The notes under the pieces are model-generated. The model was not told where the DNA came from and did not search any database. It saw only the letters and a list, made by a program, of their open reading frames with translations. Source: Prevotella sp. (lineage in GTDB: Bacteria > Bacteroidota > Bacteroidia > Bacteroidales > Bacteroidaceae). Taken from it: a stretch of DNA of 24,625 nucleotides. The stretch covers positions 1 through 24,625 of the forward strand of contig JAEEZP010000156.1 of the NCBI GenBank assembly GCA_016291915.1, given 5' to 3'. This document shows, piece after piece, positions 8,305 to 15,150 of this stretch. The stretch's first letter is position 1; every line of letters starts with the position of its first letter. The translations under genes and the position numbers were made by a program.

Positions 8305-9840
8305 ATGAGTACCAAGAATTATATATATAAGAAAAGCGGATGGCTGCTGTCGGTAGCTTTTCTCACGCTTTCACTGAGCACGCTCTCTTCTTGCGACGAC
8401 TGGCTTGACGTACGCGGAGAGAATATCCAGAAGGAGCAAGATCAGTATGAGTCGTATAAAGGGTTCCGCGATGCACTGACCGGTTGCTACATGACCATGG
8501 GCGACCTGAGCATCTACGGACTGAAGATGACCATGACAGACATCGAGAACTTGGCCAGTCTGTGGTATCTGTCTACCTCTGCGGAGACACAGACTCCGTT
8601 GAAATACTATCTCACGCATCACGACTATAGTCAGACACTGACGCAGACAGCCATCAAGAGTATGTTTGGCGGACTGTTCAAGACGGTCGTCTCTGCCAAT
8701 GTCCTCATGAAGAACTTAGAGGAGAATGGTGCCAATATCCAAGACAATCAGGCACGCGACGTGATGCTTGGTGAGACCTATGCCATCAGGGCCTATTGCC
8801 AGTTGGATGTGCTGCGCCTCTTCGGCCAGTTGCCGCAGGGTGGTAGCAAGACCGTCAAACTGCCTTATTCCTACACCACCTCCATCGATGAGATGCCGGC
8901 CTATTTCAGTTATAGCGAATATGTGTCTAACCTGAAGAAAGATATCGAGCGGGCAGAGAGCCTGCTGAAGGATTATGACCCCATCAATCAATACAGTTTC
9001 AACACGTTGAACACTGCGCCCGGCGATGTGCTCGACCTGTACTATTACCGTCAGTCACGTCTTAACTACTGGGCGGTACGCGCACTCCACGCAAGGATGT
9101 GTCTCTATCTGGGAGAAACGGCCGAGGCACATACCATCGCCCTGGATGTCATCAAGTCGGGAACTGTCTCACTCAGCGGTATTTCTGATTTGCAGAATCG
9201 TTATAACGCACTGCCGTCAGAGTGCTTGTTCTATCTTAGCAAATACAATGTCAACGACTATGCGAACAATTACCTGAAAGGTAATGCCACGGCCGACTCA
9301 CCTCTTTATGCCGAGCATTATATGATTACCGAGACTATGCTCGAAGATCTGTATGCCAGCATACCGGGAAGCACGGCATCGCACAATCGTTATCTGAATG
9401 AGTGGAACCGCGTGGCATTCAACAATGCGGGCGTTCCCTCACCTACCCTCAAGAAATACTATTACGATCCCAGTACGACATCAGCCAACTCCCTGATGAC
9501 GAAACATCAGATCATCCCGATGCTCCGTCTCTCAGAGACTTACCTGATCGCCATTGAGACGAGCACCAGTCTGGAGGAGGCCCAAGAACTCTACGACACC
9601 TACATGTCGGCTTGCGCCTTCCCGAAAGAGTTGTATGAGCCCTTCGCCACCATCGAGGAGGTGCGCCTGGAGATGCCCAACGAATATCGTCGTGAGTTCT
9701 TCGGCGAAGGACAGATGTTCTACACCTACAAACGTCTCGCTGCGAAGAACATGCTATGGAACAACGATGAGATCACGGAGAATGACTATATCATCCCGTT
9801 GCCAGCTACAGAATACGATCCGTCGTTAATGAGTAAATGA
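8305..9840 (+). CDS. SusD/RagB-family surface lipoprotein (locus 1)
   Basis: The ligand-binding lid of the SusC transporter, 511 residues from the ATG at 8305. A TTG at 8281 in the same frame is less likely. Signal peptidase II box LSSC gives lipid-modified Cys30, followed by acidic DDW, consistent with surface export. The SusD TPR-type helical core is visible: ETYAIRAYCQLDVLRLFGQLP, YWAVRALHARMCLYLGETAEA, a C-terminal MLRLSETYLIAIE, and EYRREFFGEGQMFYTYKRL. The gene lies 31 bp after susC in the same operon. A minor oddity is the short tract of degenerate TTGA repeats in the junction (8274-8300). The family assignment is firm. Confidence 0.93.
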   Translation: MSTKNYIYKKSGWLLSVAFLTLSLSTLSSCDDWLDVRGENIQKEQDQYESYKGFRDALTGCYMTMGDLSIYGLKMTMTDIENLASLWYLSTSAETQTPLKYYLTHHDYSQTLTQTAIKSMFGGLFKTVVSANVLMKNLEENGANIQDNQARDVMLGETYAIRAYCQLDVLRLFGQLPQGGSKTVKLPYSYTTSIDEMPAYFSYSEYVSNLKKDIERAESLLKDYDPINQYSFNTLNTAPGDVLDLYYYRQSRLNYWAVRALHARMCLYLGETAEAHTIALDVIKSGTVSLSGISDLQNRYNALPSECLFYLSKYNVNDYANNYLKGNATADSPLYAEHYMITETMLEDLYASIPGSTASHNRYLNEWNRVAFNNAGVPSPTLKKYYYDPSTTSANSLMTKHQIIPMLRLSETYLIAIETSTSLEEAQELYDTYMSACAFPKELYEPFATIEEVRLEMPNEYRREFFGEGQMFYTYKRLAAKNMLWNNDEITENDYIIPLPATEYDPSLMSK

Positions 9841-9863
9841 ATACAGACAACAGATAAATAGAA

Positions 9864-10691
9864 ATGATTATGAAAAAGATACAATGGATATTATGTGCTG
9901 TCTTGGCCATCGGTGCACTGTCTGGTTGTGAGAAAGATCTGCAACTGTACGACACCGACACGTGCTGGCTGAATTTCTACTACGACATAGAGAACCGGTC
10001 GAAGTTTGAAGACCGCTTCTCGCGCGATGCCTATTCCTTCGTCTATGGCGAGGACGACCGCACACGCGATACCCTCTGGTACGAGATACAGGCCATGGGA
10101 TTCGTCTACGACCATGACCGTCAGATAGCTATCGAACAGGTTACATCCGACGGCAATCAGGCTGTTCCCGGTAAACACTATGTTGCCTTCGACGATCCCT
10201 CGCTGTCAGGACTCTATATCATGCCAGCCCATCAGTCACGCACAAAGATACCGGTGGTCGTACTGCGCGACGCTTCCCTGAAGCAACAGACAGTCACACT
10301 GAAGTTTGTCATCAAGGCCAACGACAGCTTCATCCCGGGATATGAAGAGTATAACGCACGCTATCTCACCATCACGGATATGCTGTCAGAACCTTCGAAA
10401 TGGAGTTACGCCTATCCACTGCCGGGATGGACGGGGTATTATAACTCCCTGTCCGACTGGTTTGGCACCTATGGTGTCGTCAAACACCAGTTCCTCATCG
10501 AGAAGACGGGCAAGAAATGGGACGACGAGTATATCGACAGTCTGCTCGACGGCGTATCCAGCTTCACCTATCTGAACTACTATGCCGCTAAGTTGAAAGG
10601 CTTGCTTGCCGAAGAGAACGCCCAGCGCCAGGCACAAGGTCTTGACGTACTGAAGGAATCCGACGGCACCGTCGTAGAGATACCGTACTAA
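9864..10691 (+). CDS. DUF4843-type lipoprotein of the SusCD complex (locus 1)
   Basis: A 275-residue lipoprotein with lipobox LSGC (Cys22 from the first ATG, Cys20 from an ATG two codons later) followed by acidic EKD. The start of the mature protein (LQLYDTDTCWLNFYYD) and the position third after susC-susD fit the DUF4843 family, accessory lipoproteins of unknown biochemistry encoded with some SusCD pairs. A beta-rich N-terminal half leads to W/Y-rich blocks near 185-205 (SYAYPLPGWTGYYNSLSDWF) and a charged helical tail. A paralogue sits at the same place in locus 2. By analogy with BT2261-2264 (recalled, not searched) it is expected to contact the transporter at the cell surface. There is no catalytic motif. 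Confidence 0.8.
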   Translation: MIMKKIQWILCAVLAIGALSGCEKDLQLYDTDTCWLNFYYDIENRSKFEDRFSRDAYSFVYGEDDRTRDTLWYEIQAMGFVYDHDRQIAIEQVTSDGNQAVPGKHYVAFDDPSLSGLYIMPAHQSRTKIPVVVLRDASLKQQTVTLKFVIKANDSFIPGYEEYNARYLTITDMLSEPSKWSYAYPLPGWTGYYNSLSDWFGTYGVVKHQFLIEKTGKKWDDEYIDSLLDGVSSFTYLNYYAAKLKGLLAEENAQRQAQGLDVLKESDGTVVEIPY

Positions 10692-10721
10692 TATGTAACA
10701 ACTCCTTTAAAAAGTAAGTAT

Positions 10722-12242
10722 ATGAAAAAGATAATATATTTCTTAACCCTGCTGCCATTATTGACATCATGCTTCGATGATGACAGTACGGCATGGACGC
10801 AGAAGGCCGGCGACATCACCATCACCGGCGTGGAAGGTTCCTATACCAGCATGTCGTTTGTGGGCGAACATCTCACCATCAGTCCCACGGTTACTACAGA
10901 CTATAGCGACAGCGACATGGACTACCAGTGGTTGCTCATCAGCCAGAAGACAGGATCTACCGACGAACAGGGCAAGACCATCGAACCGGAACTGCTCAGC
11001 AGCACGAAAGATCTCGACTTTGAAGTAAACCTCCCTCCTGGCGAATACCAGTTGCGTCTGTATGCCAAGGCGAAGTCGAATGACTATACCGTGACAAAAT
11101 TCGCCACGCTGATGGTACAGACCGACTTCACACAAGGGTTCTATATCCTCAAGGAGACGGCCGAAGGCAATACCGAGTTGGATCTGCTCAACAGCAAGGA
11201 TATCCTCTCCGAAAACCTGCTCCAGCAGGTGAAGGGTGCTCCGCTGCAGGGCAAACCGCTCGTCATGATACCTTATTATAAGATGAGGTATGTCGATACG
11301 AAGACGGATGAGATCAAGACCGACCACTGTCTGATGCTGAACACAGAGGCCAACAACTACTACATCGTCCGTACCACCGACCTGGCAACGATGTACGACC
11401 GCTCAAATATCTTCTTCGATGAAGCACCAGCCGATGAGATTCCCTATGCTCTGCATCAGAACGCGATGAACTACACTATCCTGCAGACCAACAAAGGAAT
11501 CTACCGTGTGAGCGGCGGAACAGGACAGTTTGGTGTGGCTACTTCTGTCGTGCCTACCAGTAAGTATTATGTCTATGACCCGTATTCCTACGGCGGTGGC
11601 GCCTTCTGGGATCCAGTCAACCACAGTCTTGTCGGAAAGAACTACAACCAGAGGGCTTCCACGCTGGTGGCCAACCTCACCAACTACGACTGTCTGTATT
11701 GCGGTTATGTCTATCTGGCCAGTGCCAGGAGTCAGTTTATCCTGCGCGACAACAGCAGCGGCAACCGGTATCTGTATTCACTCAAGGGCGCTATCAGCGG
11801 CATGTCCGTCGGTTCTACCAGACAGTTTGATGCCGGCTCTCACATGGCGAAGGCTTCATATTATGCCAGCAACGCCCGTACAGCCACCTATATCTATTGC
11901 ATCGACGGCGATAAGATCTATGCCTGCAATATCAATGCGGCAGATCTCGCAGAGGTGGAGATCCGTCCGGAAGGTATTCCTTCCAATGAGAACATCACTT
12001 ACGTGGCTAATCAGTTCTGGTTCTCCAACTACCAGGGAACGCCCTTCGACTACCTGATTGTAGGAACGCAGAGTGGAAACACCTATAAGCTCTATTTCTA
12101 CAATACCAACGGCGGTGCGCCGACAGGTACCCCGGTAAAGACCGTACAGGGAACAGGCATCTTGAAGAAGGTACGATTCATGAGTCAGAATGTGTATAGC
12201 TCCGACTTCACCCAGCGTTTCCCATACACCACGTTCGATTAA
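10722..12242 (+). CDS. PKD-like-family surface lipoprotein (locus 1)
   Basis: A 506-residue lipoprotein and the last gene of the locus 1 operon. The signal peptide ends in lipobox LTSC (Cys17) and is followed by FDDD, an acidic run typical of Bacteroidota surface-export signals. Residues about 30-135 form a PKD-like beta-sandwich (TITGVEGSYTSMSF ... DYQWLLIS ... YQLRLYAKAKS), matching the PKD-like family found after susCD-DUF4843. The remaining 370 residues have repeated strand-like blocks (NYYIVRTTDLATMY, GIYRVSGGTGQFGV, KIYACNINAADLAEVEI, YLIVGTQSGNTYKLYFY) that look like propeller blades; that is inference. No catalytic residues are recognised. It is probably an accessory binding subunit of the importer. 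Confidence 0.78.
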   Translation: MKKIIYFLTLLPLLTSCFDDDSTAWTQKAGDITITGVEGSYTSMSFVGEHLTISPTVTTDYSDSDMDYQWLLISQKTGSTDEQGKTIEPELLSSTKDLDFEVNLPPGEYQLRLYAKAKSNDYTVTKFATLMVQTDFTQGFYILKETAEGNTELDLLNSKDILSENLLQQVKGAPLQGKPLVMIPYYKMRYVDTKTDEIKTDHCLMLNTEANNYYIVRTTDLATMYDRSNIFFDEAPADEIPYALHQNAMNYTILQTNKGIYRVSGGTGQFGVATSVVPTSKYYVYDPYSYGGGAFWDPVNHSLVGKNYNQRASTLVANLTNYDCLYCGYVYLASARSQFILRDNSSGNRYLYSLKGAISGMSVGSTRQFDAGSHMAKASYYASNARTATYIYCIDGDKIYACNINAADLAEVEIRPEGIPSNENITYVANQFWFSNYQGTPFDYLIVGTQSGNTYKLYFYNTNGGAPTGTPVKTVQGTGILKKVRFMSQNVYSSDFTQRFPYTTFD

Positions 12243-12243
12243 T

Positions 12244-12278
12244 GGTGTAAAGTTTATAGTTTAAAGTGTAAGGGTTAG
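12244..12278. repeat. 7-bp degenerate tandem repeat after the operon 1 stop
   Basis: Units ggtgtaa, agtttat, agtttaa, agtgtaa and a decayed gggttag, starting one base after the TAA of the PKD-like gene (12240-12242). Confidence 0.65.
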
Positions 12279-12290
12279 ATATTACTGTAG

Positions 12291-12354
12291 GGGCAGGGTT
12301 CATCCCTGCCCGCTAACCCCTTTAGGGGCGCCACAACATAGGCAGGATAATCCT
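12291..12354. repeat. GC-rich hairpin string (repeat copy A), possible operon 1 terminator
   Basis: Three perfect stems in a row: GGGCAGGG-ttcat-CCCTGCCC (12291-12311), CCCC-ttta-GGGG (12317-12328) and AGGAT-a-ATCCT (12344-12354). The core GCTAACCCCTTTAGGGGCG followed by cacaacataggc recurs downstream of the ORF6N gene (copies B and C). There is no U-tract, but the strong first stem 50 bp after the operon is a plausible transcript end. Confidence 0.7.
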
Positions 12355-12430
12355 ATGACTTGAACAAGGAAGTGTTATGCTAAGATTACTGTTAATTATT
12401 TGTCGATTATATACTCATTATAAAAGTTTA

Positions 12431-12462
12431 TTTGTGATAAAGATTGATTTTGTTTATCTTTG
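12431..12462 (+). promoter_or_regulatory. Candidate promoter for the ORF6N gene
   Basis: TTTG (12431-12434), 20 bp, TATCTTTG (12455-12462): a good match to the Bacteroidota vegetative consensus. The predicted start near 12468 is about 12 nt before the ATG at 12481 and about 45 nt before the ATG at 12514, which favours the second ATG. Confidence 0.65.
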
Positions 12463-12513
12463 TAGCAAATCAGAAAACACATGAAGACAACTATTATTAA
12501 AGAACCTACAAAT

Positions 12514-13086
12514 ATGAATGAAAACAATGATCTTAAATCCTGTTCACTAACAACCCAAGATGTGGAAGATCGTATTATTACCCTTCGCAATCAAAGAGTA
12601 CTTATTGACTGTGATGTAGCTGAACTCTATGGCGTTCAAACAAAAGTTGTTAATCAAGCAGTAAAGAATAATCCGAATAAGTTTCCATATGGGTATATCT
12701 TTATTCTCGACAAATATGAAAAAGAGGAGGTGGTCAAAAATTTTGACCACCTTAACAAATTGAAATTCAGCAAGGTACAGCCCACTGCATTTACAGAGAG
12801 AGGACTTTACATGCTAGCTACTATTCTTAAATCAGAGCGCGCTGCAAGAACGACAATCACTATTATTGACACTTTTACAAAAGTGCGAGAAATAGCACGA
12901 ACGATGGAAGACCTGCAGAAAGTTGATGATGGTGGAAACCGACAAAAGACCCTCCTTCAAAAAAGTGGTAACTTGCTTGCCGATGTTATTGGCAATAATC
13001 TTAGTACACAAACTATTGAAACAGAAATTGAATTTAACTTTGCCGTAGTTAAAATAAAACACAAGACTATTCGTAACAATAAATGA
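12514..13086 (+). CDS. ORF6N-domain protein (phage/mobile-element type DNA-binding protein)
   Basis: A 190-residue protein from the ATG at 12514; an upstream ATG at 12481 would add 11 residues. An ORF6N domain covers about residues 14-105: VEDRIITLRNQRVLIDCDVAELYGVQTKVVNQAVKNN, then NKFPYGYIFIL and LKFSKVQPTAFTERGLYMLATILKS. ORF6N proteins are found in phages and on bacterial accessory DNA and are thought to bind DNA as antirepressor-like regulators; the target here is unknown. The C-terminal half (about 110-190) is probably helical. The gene is clearly more AT-rich than the operons around it, has its own promoter, and sits between related GC-rich hairpin repeats, all signs of acquired DNA. 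It shows no functional link to the uptake loci. Confidence 0.82.
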   Translation: MNENNDLKSCSLTTQDVEDRIITLRNQRVLIDCDVAELYGVQTKVVNQAVKNNPNKFPYGYIFILDKYEKEEVVKNFDHLNKLKFSKVQPTAFTERGLYMLATILKSERAARTTITIIDTFTKVREIARTMEDLQKVDDGGNRQKTLLQKSGNLLADVIGNNLSTQTIETEIEFNFAVVKIKHKTIRNNK

Positions 13087-13096
13087 CAGGCAACAT

Positions 13097-13151
13097 GCTA
13101 ACCCCTTTAAGGGCGACACAGCATAGGCGGGGTGCGTAAGCCCCCGTGGTG
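13097..13151. repeat. GC-rich hairpin repeat, copy B
   Basis: It begins GCTAACCCCTTTAAGGGCG (13097-13115), nearly identical to copy A upstream of the ORF6N gene and in the same orientation. The linker acacagcataggc follows, then a second stem of GGGG (13129-13132) with the CCCCC run near 13141-13145. Confidence 0.75.
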
Positions 13152-13170
13152 AAATAGGCACCAATCAATC

Positions 13171-13277
13171 AGCCCCGCAGGGGCGACAGAACATAGGCGG
13201 GGGTGTCAACCCCCGTGGGGGGCGTCAGCCCCGTGAAAGAGCCCCACCCCAACCTCATTGCGGGCTTGACCCGCAAT
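13171..13277. repeat. GC-rich hairpin repeat copy C and terminator-like stem
   Basis: Stem GCCCC-gca-GGGGC (13172-13184), linker gacagaacataggc, stem CGGGGGT-gtca-ACCCCCG (13198-13215), and further G/C-run pairs to about 13246. A separate perfect stem ATTGCGGG-cttga-CCCGCAAT spans 13257-13277. It stands between the convergent ORF6N and glsA genes and could terminate both. This two-stem unit with an acataggc linker is a recurrent Bacteroidota intergenic repeat type. Confidence 0.7.
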
Positions 13278-13307
13278 CTCCTGCAACAAATAACCATCCC
13301 AAAACCT

Positions 13308-14225
13308 TCAGAATATCGATTCCGACGTTTCCGAAGTTAGCAGCTCAAGCGCTTTTAACCCCATGACCGAATTACCCTTCTCGTTAAGCCGCGGACTCCA
13401 AACGGCCACGGAATAACGCGAGGGATATATCGCGGCGATACCTCCGCCCACACCACTCTTACCCGGAAGACCGACCAGATACGAAAATTCACCGGCCTCA
13501 TCGTAGAACCCGCACGTCTGCATGATCGCATTGATACGTTTTACCTGTGATGCCGTTAGGGTACACCCCTCGAAAGAGAACGGCATACGATGGTTGGCAA
13601 ACGGCAGGAATCCGCGCGACAGTTCTTCACAACTCATCTCCACCGAATACGTCATGAGATAAAAATGCAGCACATCGTGGATGTGATTCTCGATGTTATG
13701 GTGGTACTTCAGCAGATTGGCGATGGCGGCATTAAGATATCCGCAACTCTGCTCCGACTCAGCCAGTGCCTCATTGTATTCGATAGTAGGGTTGTTGGAG
13801 ATCGAACGGATAAAAGCAAGATACTCCTCTTCGGGGTTCTTCAGGTTACTCAGCAGGATATCCGCCATGACGATAGCACCGGCATTAATAAACGGATTAC
13901 GGGGAATGCCATGCTCATACTCCAGTTGTACAAGTGAGTTGAAGGCATTGCCCGACGGTTCCTTCCCCATGCGTTGCCATAGCGCGTCACCCTTGATACT
14001 CAGGCACATGGCGAGGGTAAAGACCTTCGAGATACTCTGTATGGAGAAACTGGTATCCCACTGACCGGTACTATAACGCCCACCCTCTAAGGTTTGTATG
14101 CAAAGTCCGAACTGGTCGGGGTTGACAGCCGCCAGCGCAGGGATGTAGTCCGCCTGCTTCCCCAGTTTGGCATAAGCCATCACGTCATTATGAATCTTCT
14201 CAATCGTTTTTTGGTAATCAATCAT
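13308..14225 (-). CDS. glsA: Glutaminase A
   Basis: A 305-residue serine-dependent beta-lactamase-fold glutaminase that hydrolyses L-glutamine to glutamate and ammonia in the cytoplasm. The catalytic SxxK pair is visible in SIQSISKVF (Ser64, Lys67). Other family blocks follow: PSGNAFNSL, PRNPFINAGAIV, ESEQSCGYLNAAIANLL, the Tyr-containing YSVEMSCEELSRGF, and the C-terminal GLPGKSGVGGGIAAIYP with SPRLNEKGNSVMGLKALE. The length matches the family (about 305-310), so it is intact. Its upstream region consists of the left arm of the 27-bp inverted repeat plus 16-bp repeats, with no TTTG/TAnnTTTG promoter. Transcription may therefore come from further up, through the four-helix-bundle gene. Confidence 0.96.
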   Translation of the reverse strand: MIDYQKTIEKIHNDVMAYAKLGKQADYIPALAAVNPDQFGLCIQTLEGGRYSTGQWDTSFSIQSISKVFTLAMCLSIKGDALWQRMGKEPSGNAFNSLVQLEYEHGIPRNPFINAGAIVMADILLSNLKNPEEEYLAFIRSISNNPTIEYNEALAESEQSCGYLNAAIANLLKYHHNIENHIHDVLHFYLMTYSVEMSCEELSRGFLPFANHRMPFSFEGCTLTASQVKRINAIMQTCGFYDEAGEFSYLVGLPGKSGVGGGIAAIYPSRYSVAVWSPRLNEKGNSVMGLKALELLTSETSESIF

Positions 14226-14236
14226 ATTTTTATAAT

Positions 14237-14263
14237 AACGATAACGTTAACGTTAACGATAAC
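14237..14263 (+). repeat. Left arm of a perfect 27-bp inverted repeat
   Basis: It is built on a GTTAAC hexamer (core CGTTAACGTTAACG) and flanked by gataac. It is the exact reverse complement of 14706-14732, and the two arms enclose the four-helix-bundle gene. Confidence 0.92.
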
Positions 14264-14327
14264 TATTTATAAAGATAACTATTTTCAACGATAACGATAA
14301 CTATTTTTTAAGATAACTATTTATTTT
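14258..14327. repeat. Four 16-bp gataactattt repeats
   Basis: Units at 14258-14273, 14274-14289, 14296-14311 and 14312-14327, each starting gataactattt and diverging in the last five bases; a lone gataac (14290-14295) lies between the second and third. The last unit runs into the stop codon (14326-14328) of the minus-strand four-helix-bundle gene. Confidence 0.8.
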
Positions 14328-14700
14328 AAGGTGTTCGTGGTTGCCGGATAGTATTGATTAATCCGGAAAGTTGTTTCTGAATCTCTGTTAACTTATTGAT
14401 TAATTGTTCATATTGATTTTCTGTTATATATTGTAGGTTCTTGGAGATAAGCAACTGAGTCTCAACTTCATTGGCAGATCCTAATGATTGGTCTAAAAAA
14501 TGAGCAAAATCTGCATCCGTAGGTCGACCGGCTCCTTCTGCTATATTAGAGGATATGCTGACAACAGCTCTTTGCAGCTGGTCACATAATCCTTTTTTCT
14601 CGAACCAAGGCATCTTAGTAGTTACTCTGTAGACGAGAGTAGCATAATCTACGGCATCATTCCATACCTTATAATCTCTAAAGTTTCTTGTCTTTTGCAT
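14326..14700 (-). CDS. Four-helix-bundle protein, 23S rRNA intervening-sequence (S23/IVP) family
   Basis: A 124-residue all-helical protein with the family's features: RNFRDYKVWNDAVDYATLVY at the start, a charged KMPWFEKKGLCDQLQRAVVSISSNIAEGAGR block at about 29-59 (the SIxxNIAEG signature), FAHFLDQSLGSANEVETQLLIS at about 66-87, and a last helix around INKLTEIQKQLSGLI. Relatives are encoded inside intervening sequences of 23S rRNA genes, and the Avd subunit of diversity-generating retroelements has the same fold. Function is unknown; pentameric, nucleic-acid-binding bundles are reported for relatives. This copy is not in an rRNA gene, yet it is enclosed by a perfect 27-bp inverted repeat. 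It is oriented with glsA and may be cotranscribed with it. Confidence 0.88.
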   Translation of the reverse strand: MQKTRNFRDYKVWNDAVDYATLVYRVTTKMPWFEKKGLCDQLQRAVVSISSNIAEGAGRPTDADFAHFLDQSLGSANEVETQLLISKNLQYITENQYEQLINKLTEIQKQLSGLINTIRQPRTP

Positions 14701-14705
14701 CTTTT

Positions 14706-14732
14706 GTTATCGTTAACGTTAACGTTATCGTT
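14706..14732 (-). repeat. Right arm of the perfect 27-bp inverted repeat
   Basis: Exact reverse complement of 14237-14263. It ends one base before the stop codon (14734-14736) of the aldo/keto reductase remnant. Confidence 0.92.
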
Positions 14733-14733
14733 T

Positions 14734-15150
14734 TTAATGTAGCGAAGCAAGGTTTCGTTGCAGCTGCTTCACCGAACTGGCTCCAACGAGCACCGACGTC
14801 ACGCCCTGCTGCTCCAAAATCCACCTCAATGCCTTTTCCGCCAATGTCATGCCCTGCGACAATGCCTCCTCATTCCACTGACGCAATTGAGCGAGCAATG
14901 CATCCGTCAACATCTCCTTCTTCAGGAATCGTTCTTTCGACATTCTCGAGTCCTCCGGAACACCATTCAGATAACGGTCGGTGAGCAGTCCCTACGCCAA
15001 CGGAGAGAACGAGATAAATCCCACTCCGTGCTCCCTGCAAAGCTCCAAAATCCCCGATTCCATCGGCTCTTTATCGAGCATATTCAGTCGTCCCTGATAG
15101 ATCAGACAGGGCACATCACGCTCTCTCAGATACAGATCGCTCGCGCTGTC
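14734..15150 (-). pseudogene. Aldo/keto reductase remnant (YghZ-like), truncated at both ends with an internal amber stop
   Basis: Minus-strand frame readable as the C-terminal part of an NADPH-dependent aldo/keto reductase: RDVPCLIYQGRLNMLDKEP, SGILELCREHGVGFISFSPLA, then stop TAG (14989-14991), then in the same frame GLLTDRYLNGVPEDSRMSKE and GMTLAEKALRWILEQQGVTSVLVGASSVKQL. The stop replaces the conserved Gln of SPLAQGLLT (CAG to TAG). The N-terminal 200 or so residues, including the catalytic Tyr/Lys region, are missing; homology fades near 15140-15160, where the opposite-strand TlpA fragment begins. The C-terminus ends at ASLH, some 30 residues short of the family, exactly where the 27-bp inverted repeat starts. 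The gene is non-functional. Confidence 0.85.

Noticed and set aside
10767..11327. 186-codon minus-strand open frame
   Set aside because: It lies entirely antisense to the PKD-like lipoprotein gene, has no family resemblance, and is explained by codon composition of the real gene.
2985..12242. Classical polysaccharide utilisation locus
   Set aside because: SusC/SusD are present but no glycoside hydrolase, lyase, esterase or sulfatase is encoded in either locus.
14237..14327. CRISPR-like array
   Set aside because: Units are 16 bp, mostly contiguous with no unique spacers, and no cas gene is nearby.
14326..14700. Avd subunit of a diversity-generating retroelement
   Set aside because: The fold family is shared, but there is no reverse transcriptase, template repeat or variable-repeat target in the window.
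14237..14732. Insertion sequence or transposon
   Set aside because: No transposase or recombinase is encoded, and no convincing target-site duplication flanks the arms (only a loosely placed TAAT on both sides).
14758..15150. N-terminal extension of the TlpA-like frame to a 337-residue protein
   Set aside because: This part is antisense to recognisable aldo/keto reductase sequence and resembles no thioredoxin family member; it is open only because the opposite strand was coding.
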